Shown here piece after piece: positions 1 through 12,263 of a stretch of DNA of 12,500 nt; position 1 is the first letter of the stretch; the number at the start of each line of letters is the position of its first letter. The stretch comes from Halisarca cf. caerulea (taxonomy: Eukaryota; Porifera; Demospongiae; Chondrillida; Halisarcidae). Below the pieces are notes generated by a model that was not told the DNA's origin, made no database searches, and worked only from the letters and a program-made list of their open reading frames with translations. The position numbers and the translations under genes were made by a program. Location: assembly GCA_963170055.1 (NCBI GenBank), contig CAUJGJ010000140.1, positions 50,001 through 62,500 of the forward strand. Reading direction: 5' to 3'.

Positions 1-561
1 CCGACAGAGAGAAGCACTGACCATTTGCAAAAGTTGCTACAGAAGCTGAGAGTATTAATTGAGAGAATGTCCAATGACATTTTCAAAGCGAAGCAATTTA
101 TTTCGGATAATTTTACTGCTAATAAGAGCTTCTTTTCGTGCCACAAGCGATCGCGTATCCCAGTTAGCCCCCGAATGAATGTTCCGGCGTATCACCCACA
201 ATGTCCCCAGGCCAGAAAGATGCAGATGATCGCTACAGTGCAATCTAGATGCATGCGATCGCTAGCATACAAGGTACAGTCGCATACGTGCAGTGTCCAA
301 GAGGCTGACTCTACAGAATCTGCTGCTGCTCTAGCCTTCGCGCTAACACCACTTTCGAGTTCAGAGTCAAAGCTTAATGACAAGCAAGACTGCTCTATTC
401 AGTGTTCTCTATTGGCTACACCAAGTCATGGCAATTTCGATTTCGACACAACAGAGTCAATGGAAGCTAATTGCTGTTTGGTGAAGACTACACTGCCTTT
501 CTTTATCTTTGACAAAGCGAACTTGACTGACTCCAATAGAGCGGACATCACGTTATTCTGA
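1..561 (+). CDS. Hypothetical protein, 3' part (open at left edge)
   Basis: The frame beginning at base 1 is open for 186 codons and stops at TGA 559-561. A run this long is uncommon by chance at this base composition, so it may be the terminal exon of a gene entering from the left. The first in-frame ATG is at 67, so a complete 164-residue protein is also possible. The first 35 residues are charged with regularly spaced Leu/Ile (LQKLLQKLRVLIERM) and would form an amphipathic helix or short coiled coil. The remainder is rich in Ser, Thr, Asn and Cys with no motif I recognise. There is no signal peptide or membrane segment. No poly(A) signal of the AATAAA type is evident just after the stop. 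It could equally be a chance open frame; function unknown. Confidence 0.33.
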   Translation, partial: PTERSTDHLQKLLQKLRVLIERMSNDIFKAKQFISDNFTANKSFFSCHKRSRIPVSPRMNVPAYHPQCPQARKMQMIATVQSRCMRSLAYKVQSHTCSVQEADSTESAAALAFALTPLSSSESKLNDKQDCSIQCSLLATPSHGNFDFDTTESMEANCCLVKTTLPFFIFDKANLTDSNRADITLF

Positions 562-955
562 GCAGTCGGGCCAAATCGTAAGTCCTTACTAACTTGTCAA
601 TTACAATTTCATGACCCAAAATCTTGGGTTGCGATGCACTGATTCGCTAGAAGTCACGTGGTGAGGGCGTGAACTAATCGCTATGTGTGCTAGACCATCT
701 CCCGCCCCTTCTCGCCCGTAGGGCGCTTGCGGGAGACGGTCTAGCTGGTCAGACTAAAGCGGATCGCAATTAGGTTGCGCTATCCAATGCCCATATATTG
801 GGTAACGAAATTTTAAGCAGGAGATTTGCAGAGGATGGTACGGTATTCAGTTGTTCTATAGGTTCCTAAAACCTCCTTTTTCGAGGTAAGTAGATCGTTT
901 TTGTCAAAATATGCCTCATCTGACAATTATAGTATACAATTCGCTTTGTTCGTAG
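562..955. other. Intergenic stretch without a recognisable gene
   Basis: No open frame of note. It contains a CACGTG E-box (655-660), the GC-rich inverted repeat described separately (689-745), and a strong splice-donor-like GAG|GTAAGT at 886. Seventy bases later TTCGTAG (to 955) could be an acceptor. If both are used they would define a 70-bp intron in the leader of the transposase-like sequence that follows. No ATG upstream of it is in a useful frame. Confidence 0.4.
689..745. repeat. Nested inverted repeat / hairpin palindrome
   Basis: Arm 689-704 (GCTAGACCATCTCCCG) is the reverse complement of 730-745 (CGGGAGACGGTCTAGC) at 15 of 16 positions. Inside it a second stem, CGCCC (713-717) with GGGCG (721-725), closes a 3-base loop. 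The whole folds as a long GC-rich hairpin in otherwise AT-richer DNA. It could be a foldback transposon relic, one end of a MITE, or a structured RNA; no choice can be made from one copy. Confidence 0.6.
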
Positions 956-1221
956 GCAGAGATTGTCACGGTTGCCGTTCGTCGCAGCCTAGCCTGTTTT
1001 TATGCTTCTGTCGCACTTCTACTGTTACTATTTGTGAGAAGAAAGTGTATGAAGAGTACCCGTATTTCTAGGAGAATGTGGGTAAGAGCAATATTCAAAA
1101 AAAGATGGCAGCAAGGAGAATACCAATATTTAGTTCAAGAAATGCGGCTGCAGGACATCGAGAGTTTCTTTAGGTATTTCAGGATGACCCCCAGCAATTC
1201 CATAGGCTACTGCGACTAACA
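956..1221 (+). pseudogene. PIF/Harbinger (HARBI1/ALP1-like) transposase N-terminal fragment, frameshifted
   Basis: Frame 2 reads from 956 to 1219. Residues encoded around 1076-1190 (MWVRAIFKKRWQQGEYQYLV, then QEMRLQDIESFFRYFRMTP) match the conserved N-terminal block of HARBI1/ALP1-like DDE transposases. That block normally runs W-V-R-P-I, a basic stretch, QGE(F/Y)xxLVQELRL, FFxYFRM(T/S)PxxFxxLL. After RMTP the homology moves to another frame: 1192-1218 reads QQFHRLLRL, the expected continuation, so a 1-base loss lies in the run of C at 1188-1192. The catalytic DDE region is absent downstream. The shifted frame stays open to a TAA at 1435-1437 but is not transposase-like. A Leu-rich stretch (ASVALLLLLFVRR) precedes the block, as in many family members. 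The family match is from memory of the consensus, so it should be confirmed by a protein search. Confidence 0.65.
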
Positions 1222-1682
1222 AGGAACAAAAGAAAAAAGAAAATCAGCTGCAGAAGCCATTCTTATGGCCTACGTCTACGTAAAAAGTTGAACTCCGTTC
1301 AAGTCTTGCGTAACGTACATGACGTCGACGGCGTGCAATGTGAAAACAATGTTCACAAGAGCGCAACCGCAACGCAGAGCGAACCGTTAACGTTACGTAA
1401 CATGTGTGCATCGGCCTTTAGGCAGCTTCTGATGTAATAGGTGTAAGTGTCATAGGTGTGTAACTCCCCAAAGTTCACCTCATAAGAACCATTGGTCTAT
1501 AGGCAGGGTTCAGTGGGGGGTAAGCTTGCACCCCGGCCAAACTCTCCAGCTTCCACCCCCAAAATATTTCACCTGTAGTGTAAATTACTATAGAGAAGGC
1601 CCTACTTGCGTGTTAACATCAACCTTGAATGGTCCAAAATGGCTTCAGATACCACCTTTTATAACCTAAAAACTCAAATTTA
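1222..1682. other. No gene recognised
   Basis: The segment after the transposase relic holds a 10-bp palindrome GTTACGTAAC (1392-1401), a CRE-like TGACGTCG near 1320, and C-rich tracts (1515-1565). No convincing open frame or intact transposon end is visible. Confidence 0.4.
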
Positions 1683-1735
1683 CCCTGGGGGAACACGCCC
1701 CCAGACCCCCCAGCTATATATTTACCCCTACAACT
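1650..1735 (+). repeat. Dispersed-repeat copy with TGGGGGA..CGCCCCCAGACCC core
   Basis: The core at about 1686-1711 (TGGGGGAACACGCCCCCAGA, then CCC) resembles the core at 2023-2047, and the AT-rich flank before it (CACCT...AAACTCAAATTT) also aligns. Two diverged copies about 340 bp apart in the same orientation indicate an interspersed or duplicated repeat family. The type is unknown. Confidence 0.45.
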
Positions 1736-1984
1736 CTACTACAGACACATCCTCACACCCTTACATCACTGCACTGCATGTGTTTTTTATAGACATTCAG
1801 AATACCATGTACGTATGTATAAAACTATCGGCATGTCTTGAGTGGTAGACATGAACTGTGATACTGAAGCTTCCCACCAAAAAGTTAATCCGAGATAGAA
1901 CCCTCATATTGATGGTGTTGAGTGTCAGATCAGCACCAGAAGTCTGGTCATCTCATCATGTCGGTTGAGAACCACAAATGAGTT

Positions 1985-2055
1985 TGAAAATGCACCTCTG
2001 AGAGCATAAATTCAAAAATTTTATGGGGGATCATGCCCCCGGACCCACTAGAAGG
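1985..2055 (+). repeat. Second diverged copy of the same dispersed repeat
   Basis: GCACCT...AAATTCAAAAATTTTATGGGGGATCATGCCCCCGGACCC is the counterpart of the sequence ending near 1715, with the same order of AT-rich flank, G run, CATGC/CACGC and C run. The GGGG...CCCC core is itself a short inverted repeat. Confidence 0.45.
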
Positions 2056-2070
2056 TGCACTATTGCACAC

Positions 2071-2102
2071 TCCCTCCTCCCTCCTCCCTCCTCCCTCCCC
2101 CC
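2071..2102 (+). repeat. (TCCCTCC)n polypyrimidine tract
   Basis: Four heptamers TCCCTCC in tandem with a C-rich tail. This is a pure pyrimidine strand with mirror symmetry, the class of sequence able to form triplex (H-) DNA. Confidence 0.7.
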
Positions 2103-2162
2103 ATTTTTTCATAAGTATAGTTTTGCCCCCCTTTGCCCAATTTTTTTCCAAACGAAACCCTG

Positions 2163-2347
<185 letters not shown>

Positions 2348-2526
2348 GGCTCAATCTTGATAATCTTCAGTGCACACAGCTGCTCAGAACTGATCATTTT
2401 TGCCTATTCATGTACAATACTATTCATATCTCCTTAGAACCAATAAAAATACATACAATACAGACAGTACAGATACACTATGTGCAGTACATTTAGTACA
2501 CATTCGTACATGTAGCAATTACATAC

Positions 2527-2548
2527 TGTACATACGTACGTATGTACA
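2527..2548. repeat. Perfect 22-bp palindrome
   Basis: TGTACATACGT (2527-2537) is exactly the reverse complement of ACGTATGTACA (2538-2548) with no spacer. It directly abuts the first, degenerate unit of the 13-bp minisatellite. Confidence 0.85.
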
Positions 2549-3142
2549 TACACCCCCATACATCCACCCCATACACACACCCCATACATACACCCCATAC
2601 ATACACCCCATACATACACCCCATACATACACCCCATACATACACCCCATACATACACCCCATACACACACCCCATACATACACCCCATACATACACCCC
2701 ATACATACACCCCATACACACACCCCATACGTACACCCCATACATACACCCCATACACACACCCCATACATACACCCCATACATACACCCCATACACACA
2801 CCCCATACACACACCCCATACACACACCCCATACATACACCCCATACACACACCCCATACATACACCCCATACACACACCCCATACATACACCCCATACA
2901 TACACCCCATACATACACCCCATACACACACCCCATACATACACCCCATACATACACCCCATACATACACCCCATACATACACCCCATACATACACCCCA
3001 TACATACACCCCATACATACACCCCATACATACACCCCATACATACACCCCATACATACACCCCATACATACACCCCATACATACACCCCATACATACAC
3101 CCCATACATACACCCCATACATACACCCCATACATACACTTC
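2548..3142 (+). repeat. 13-bp minisatellite, about 45 units
   Basis: The unit is ATACATACACCCC, with variants ATACACACACCCC and one ATACGTACACCCC. Units are in register every 13 bp from 2558 to 3142 with no indel. From 2571 the order of variants (T = ATACATA, C = ATACACA, G = ATACGTA) is C T6 C T3 C G T C T2 C3 T C T C T3 C, then 15 consecutive identical T units, then a decayed last unit. No unit contains a stop in any phase on either strand, so all six frames are open. The apparent 200-270 codon frames here are artefacts. Confidence 0.95.
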
Positions 3143-3146
3143 ATAC

Positions 3147-3930
3147 CAGTGCTGCCGAACCTCCGGATTTATCCGTATTTTCCCGGAAATGGACTTGGGA
3201 ATACGGACTACGGATGCAAATTGAATAATTATGGAAATCGATGACCATCTATGGGGAACAGAAAATGGCTACCTCTAAGAGTGAAACAATTTTAACAGTG
3301 TAGATTCCTCACTATGTGAGATCGAAATTGGTATCAATTCAGTTTCTGAGCTTGTCTAACCTCTTACTGACTGCAGTGAAAAGCCTGTGTTCAAAAGAAG
3401 TATAAAGCGTCCGATTTGAAGAACGATTCCATCCATATACGAACATACGTTCAGATGAAGTTGGACGCTGCGGCAACGTATTCACCCGGCCCTAAGAGAG
3501 ACACTTGAGCCTACTACCACCTTCGTTTGAGCTACTTTTCAGTTACACTTAGCCCAACAATAGCCATTTCTGCTCGTTTTTCCTTTATACTTTTTTATAT
3601 AAGCAACATTGTTAGCAAAATTCCAAAATTATAGCTATTGTGATGTGAAATAATGATTAACTTTGAAAAATAGGGATATTGTATGATCCATACTGATCCT
3701 GATGTGAAATGTAACAGGATGGGGGCACTGTACTATAGACCTATGTGTGCTTGGTACTGTATATTTCATTCATTGATTCTCAAAACATCACATGTTGGAC
3801 AATCCACCGTGAATCATGAACTGTTGAATAGATTAATCATCCTAGCATGGTTGTACGCAAATACATGCCAAAATCTGTAAAATTATGGCCAGTCTGTACG
3901 GAAATTGAAAGCTGGAGGTTGGCAGCATTG
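3147..3930. mobile_element. Non-autonomous TIR DNA transposon (about 784 bp)
   Basis: The left end CAGTGCTGCCGAACCTCC (3147-3164) faces a right end whose reverse complement is CAATGCTGCCAACCTCC (3914-3930). Similarity continues inward: left ...GGATTTATCCGTA, right (complement) ...AGCTTTCAATTTCCGTA. The TIRs are therefore roughly 30 bp and imperfect. The flanks TCATAC (3141-3146) and CCATAC (3931-3936) could be a decayed target duplication, but the surrounding minisatellite makes this weak. A subterminal hairpin TCCGTATT...AATACGGA lies at the left end. No coding frame is visible inside. The CAGTG start fits hAT-like elements only loosely; superfamily unassigned. Confidence 0.6.
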
Positions 3931-4350
3931 CCATACACACTGTTACTATACACACACAAGTACCTTGTACACATCTCCATAGGTTCCACTCCCAATTTGC
4001 TTGACAAGTTCGAAATCCTTTTCTGGATCACTTTGTGATATCAAGGGATATCTCAATTTGGACATTGTGGTCCTTCAGTACACTGGAAAATTGAAATGGA
4101 AATGTGAACAGATTTGAAATGGAAACTGCTCCTATCATTTCTGTTACATGAAAAATACAGGAAAATCGCATGAGGAAATAGGGACAATATTACAGCTGTC
4201 CTGTTGCCAACCAGAAGAGACCCTATCTACTACTTCTACCCTCCAAACACAGGTTGGAGCCATCAACCTGCCTTGTTTCTCCACCCAATGTACAAGGCTG
4301 AGGGAGACACAGACCTTCATAAGTGTCCGTTCAAGGAACACAGAAAACAG

Positions 4351-4388
<38 letters not shown>

Positions 4389-4486
4389 TTATTATTCATG
4401 CAGGAAAATCTGTCAGCTCAATATGGCTGCTCTACCCAGGTACCCTGCTCAATACATACACTGATCATTACAGAAAATGAACTTGC
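3931..4486. other. Stretch without a recognisable gene
   Basis: Short frames on both strands (maximum about 69 codons) show no family resemblance. The only ordered feature is the GATA tract. Confidence 0.4.
4351..4387 (+). repeat. (TAGA)n microsatellite
   Basis: Nine uninterrupted TAGA tetranucleotides. Confidence 0.95.
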
Positions 4487-4967
4487 TTAGTGAGTATTTC
4501 GGTTAGTAAGTACTCCTGGTTAGTAAGTACTCCTGGTTAGGGAGTACTCTTGGATAGTAAGTACCTGGGTTAGTGAGTACTCTTGGATAGTAAGTACCTG
4601 GGCTAGTGAGTACTCCTGGATAGTAAGTACTCCTGGTTAGGGAGTACTCCAGGGTAGTAAGTACTCCTGGTTAGGGAGTACTCCTGGATAGTGAATACCT
4701 GAGTTAGGGAGTACTCTTGGATAGTAAGTACCTGGGTTAGTGAGTACTCTTGGATAGTAAGTACCTGGGCTAGTGAGTACTCCTGGATTGTAAGTACCTG
4801 GGCTAGTGAGTACTCCTGGATTGTAAGTACCTGGGTTAGTGAATACTCCTGGATTGTAAGTACCCGGGCTAGTGAGTACTCCTGGATTGTAAGTACTTGG
4901 GCTAGTGAGTACTCCTGGATAGGAAGTACATGTGTTGGTGAGTACTCTTGGATAGTAAGTACTCCTC
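4487..4967 (+). repeat. 16/17-bp minisatellite with 33-bp higher-order unit, 29 monomers
   Basis: I count 29 monomers of the form (T/A/C)TAGTRAGTACTCCTGG (17 bp) or (A)TAGTAAGTACCTGGG (16 bp). In most of the array they alternate strictly, making a 33-bp dimer. Because 33 is a multiple of three, the minus strand has a long frame (4637-4990) with an 11-residue repeat (VLTSPGTYNPG). I treat that as a by-product. Nearly every monomer contains GTAAGT or GTGAGT on the + strand, which matches the 5' splice-site consensus. Confidence 0.9.
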
Positions 4968-5332
4968 ATTCTGTCCCCTCCAGCACACATTATCCCTTCC
5001 CTTTGAGGAGCTCGAGCTTACTATCTAATGTGGTCTATATATACGGTATACACCGTAGGAAAATGGCGTCGAATCCCACTAAGAGTCCAGGAACAGCGGC
5101 CAAAGTAGTCTTTGACTACACTAAATACACAAACTTGCCAACACACGTGCACATTAACATTACATACAAGTACGCGTGTAGACCAAGAACTCACTGACCA
5201 CGTCTCCTCGGAAAGGAACGAGATGACCCTTCTGTGTAGGCGTGGTCGTCTCGTTGACTGCTGCTTGAGGGTCACGCGACCTTCATGGGGGTGTCAGGCC
5301 ATAGATAATACAAACCTACCCACCGTCTCAAA
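4968..5332 (+). promoter_or_regulatory. Presumptive promoter and 5' leader of the kinase gene
   Basis: TATATATA (5036-5043) is a TATA-box candidate about 290 bp before the chosen ATG. Two upstream ATGs would lie in a transcript starting about 30 bp after it. One at 5063 (AAAATGG context) opens 44 codons to 5197. One at 5223 opens 43 codons to 5354 and overlaps the kinase start at 5333. A 5' intron removing them is possible but no good donor-acceptor pair is obvious. Confidence 0.35.
5036..5043 (+). promoter_or_regulatory. TATA-box candidate
   Basis: TATATATA, followed by a short dyad ACGGT-ATAC-ACCGT (5043-5056). Position only; no evidence of use. Confidence 0.3.
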
Positions 5333-9893
<4,561 letters not shown>

Positions 9894-10011
9894 CCTTTTG
9901 GTGGTTTGAATGTTGTATAAACAATTGTATTGTTTGTATGTAATGACAACTGTACTTTAAGTAATGGTTATATACAATTGATGTGTAGTGTTTTGCATAT
10001 ATAATTGAAAT

Positions 10012-10017
10012 ATTAAA
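10012..10017 (+). terminator. Poly(A) signal of the kinase-NHL gene
   Basis: ATTAAA, the commonest variant of AATAAA, 119 bp after the stop codon, followed by a T/G-rich stretch (TTTGTTCATGCATGTTTTG) that could be the downstream element. Confidence 0.6.
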
Positions 10018-10090
10018 TGGAAACTTTGTTCATGCATGTTTTGCGAAGTACTAGTTGAACACACACGCAATACATGCCACTACTAACTCA

Positions 10091-10241
10091 AACCACATTC
10101 CTTTTATATTGTTGGAAAATACCACAATAATACTTGTGGTTTCGGGAGTTGACCACAACTGATAGATGTGGTTTTAGGAGAAACAGGAAGTGCTGAACGG
10201 AACCTCTTCCTGTAAGAAACGTCACTTGAGCGCGCGCCAAA
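10091..10241. promoter_or_regulatory. Cluster of RUNX-, ETS- and E2F-like motifs
   Basis: RUNX-type TGTGGT/ACCACA cores occur at 10091-10097, 10120-10126, 10135-10141, 10151-10157 and 10167-10173; four of the five fit TGYGGTY. Two inverted ETS-type motifs follow, ACAGGAAG (10183-10190) and CTTCCTGT (10206-10213). Then CGCGCGCCAAA (10231-10241) is a canonical E2F site on the minus strand. The combination suggests an enhancer or promoter. It lies after the NHL gene and before weak coding-like frames. Motif content only. Confidence 0.35.
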
Positions 10242-10975
10242 TGTCATTTCATTGAGCAGTTCATTTTTCGTTACAACTCTTTAATTCTCTTACCTTGTTG
10301 CATTGCAAGTTTTGCCGTATTAACAAAAGACACAGAAGAAGGTAACGGTATATTGGGAGAAAACGAAGGAGACTCTGAAATTGCACCTTCTTGGCGCATC
10401 ATCGATATCTGCAGCCGCTGTCTTGCAACTACCGGCAAAGTGCCGGCCCAACAAAAGGTTCTAAATACAAGTATTCCTACATAGAGCTACTTGGAGGTCT
10501 TTCAGACACAAATACAACTTAGTTTTGGTCTCTGAAAAACAAGCGCGTCTTGACGCATGGAGGTGGATATCGCATGCAGGTTGCCTGTTCAACAGCGGCT
10601 GTACACACTTTAATTCAGCTCTTCGGTGTGCGACGAAGTTGTTCTCAGATACGTGCAGTCGCTTTTCCTGGAGGCACTGTTACCCCATCGTGCTGTAGCA
10701 GACGACTTGGCTTCAACAAATTTAAAACCACTACTAGTTGTGCCTTCACTGTCTTCTTCAGTTGCGGAGCTTTCTTACGAATTTGCTACACTTCCGAGAA
10801 CTTCGGCTTGCTAATAGACAATTAAGGTTGTCTATTTCGGCTCGGAAAAGCAGCTAACTGGACAGAGGTCACAGTGGACTCAGGACGAAAATAATTTTAA
10901 GAACCATACTTCTCTATGTCAGGTGTGTGTTAGTTTGTTGTGTGTATTTGTGTGTTTCAGTAATTTGTACCAGTC
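10242..10975. other. Stretch with weak coding-like frames, no confident gene
   Basis: After an acceptor-like TTTAATTCAG (to 10618), a frame reads CDEVVLRYVQSLFLEALLPH and on to a TAA at 10812-10814 (about 62 codons). Its composition is protein-like, but I recognise no family and there is no clear upstream exon. A perfect hairpin follows: AATAGACAA (10813-10821) pairs with TTGTCTATT (10828-10836) across a 6-base loop, overlapping that stop codon. CCGGCA-AAG-TGCCGG lies at 10432-10446. Confidence 0.3.
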
Positions 10976-11232
10976 TGTGTTGTGTGTGTACATGTATTGT
11001 GTGTACATGTATTGTGTGTACATGTATTGTGTGTACATGTATTGTGTGTACATGTATTGTGTGTACATGTGTTGTGTGTGTACATGTATTGTGTGTGTGT
11101 ACATGTGTTGTGTGTGTACATGTATTGTGTGTACATGTATTGTGTGTACATGTAATGTGTGTACATGTATTGTGTGTACATGTATTGTGTGTACATGTAT
11201 TGTGTGTACATGGATTGTGTGTACATGTATTT
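10976..11232 (+). repeat. 15-bp minisatellite, left block (about 16 units)
   Basis: The unit is TTGTGTGTACATGTA, with some 17-bp units carrying an extra TG. Each unit contains the palindrome TACATGTA. The same unit in the same orientation recurs at 11988-12252. Confidence 0.95.
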
Positions 11233-11234
11233 TG

Positions 11235-11983
11235 TGCTGTAAAGAAGGTTCTGTTTTGCTAGGACTTGTCTGAGCAATCTCAAGTTTGCTCGGACATGCT
11301 GTAAATTTGGTTGGTCACTGAACTTTTGTTGAGCGATTCAGTCTTGTAATTCCTGGAATTATGGTAGGACTTTAATCCAAAGGAGAACAGAATTGCAATG
11401 GAATAGACTACAGTTCAAATGGGACTGCTGCGCTAAGTGCTCAACTACACACAACAGCCCAAGCACAATGCGAGGTGCTGCACTTGGTGGAAGGAGTGTT
11501 GAGAAGTGCAGTCTACAACAAACCCAGTGAGCATCCTCTGCTCCCAACAAGACCAAGCGCCTTCTGCTCAATATCGCAAAAAGTGGAGTTTTAGACTTCA
11601 CCGCGGTCGAATTACCTTCTCGAAATACCCGAATTCGACGTTGTAGCAACTTTTATTTTGTCCTTTTGTGGGCCCTGTGACTTATTCCAGCCTCGATTCT
11701 ACCAGGCATTTGCGGTCGGGAAGGATTTCGAACGCCATTTTACTAAGTGTATCGTATACGCTCATCCGTAGACATGATCGCTCTCGTCCGTGCAGATTCA
11801 CTTCTCCTCGATCGCTTTGGAGACTTCTCTACAGTGCTACAAGAACGACACATAGCCTGGACGTTTTCTCTATAAACCATTCCTTTAGCAGAAGCATTTT
11901 TAAGGGGGACCAAAATCAGCTAGTGCTAAAACGTTTGATCAAAGACATTTTGCACGGAAAATGACCGACTGATATTTACAGCA
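11235..11983. mobile_element. Possible 749-bp TIR element splitting the 15-bp minisatellite
   Basis: The segment between the two minisatellite blocks starts TGCTGTAAA (11235-11243) and ends with its exact reverse complement TTTACAGCA (11975-11983). TTG flanks both ends (11232-11234 and 11984-11986). Another TGCTGTAAA lies at about 11295. The inverted match does not extend past nine bases, so this is suggestive only. Inside, open frames include a minus-strand frame at 11359-11649 and a plus-strand frame at about 11376-11594, both without a recognised family. A small inverted repeat GTCGAATT/AATTCGAC lies at 11606-11639. Confidence 0.4.
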
Positions 11984-11987
11984 TTGG

Positions 11988-12252
11988 TATTGTGTGTGTA
12001 CATGTAATTGTGTGTGTACATGTATTGTGTGTGTACATGTAATTGTGTGTGTACATGTATTGTGCGTGTACACGTATTGTGTGTACATGTATTGTCTGTG
12101 TACATGTATTGTGTGTGTACATGTATTGTGTGTACATGTGTTGTGTACATGTATTGTGTGTACATGTATTGTGTGTGTATGCATGTGTATTGTGTGTGTA
12201 CATGTGTTGTGTGTGTACATGTGTTGTGTGTACATGTATTGCGTGTGTACAG
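11988..12252 (+). repeat. 15-bp minisatellite, right block (about 15 units)
   Basis: Same unit and orientation as 10976-11232 but more diverged, with units of 13-18 bp and variants ACACGTA, ATGCATGTG and GTAATTG. It probably forms one array with the left block. Confidence 0.95.
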
Positions 12253-12263
12253 GTGTCTCTCAC

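Noticed and set aside
2548..3142. CRISPR array
   Set aside because: Units are contiguous 13-mers with no spacers, in eukaryotic DNA.
2400..3228. 274-codon plus-strand and 236-codon minus-strand frames (TPYIHPIH / CMGCMYGV repeats)
   Set aside because: The 13-bp unit has no stop in any phase and cycles through all frames, so all six frames are open; no start context or non-repetitive domain.
4637..4990. 117-codon minus-strand frame with an 11-residue VLTSPGTYNPG repeat
   Set aside because: Explained by the 33-bp higher-order repeat; no domain, and the sequence decays with the array.
5063..5197. Alternative first exon of the kinase gene starting at ATG 5063
   Set aside because: It is out of frame with 5333 and no credible donor-acceptor pair links it; treated as a uORF.
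10923..11273. VYMYC-type repeat frames on plus and YMYTQ-type frames on minus strand (also 11926-12447)
   Set aside because: Produced by the 15-bp minisatellite, which preserves frame and lacks stops.
11359..11649. 96-codon minus-strand frame
   Set aside because: No recognisable family or splice support; the opposite strand is also open over much of it, so coding status cannot be decided.
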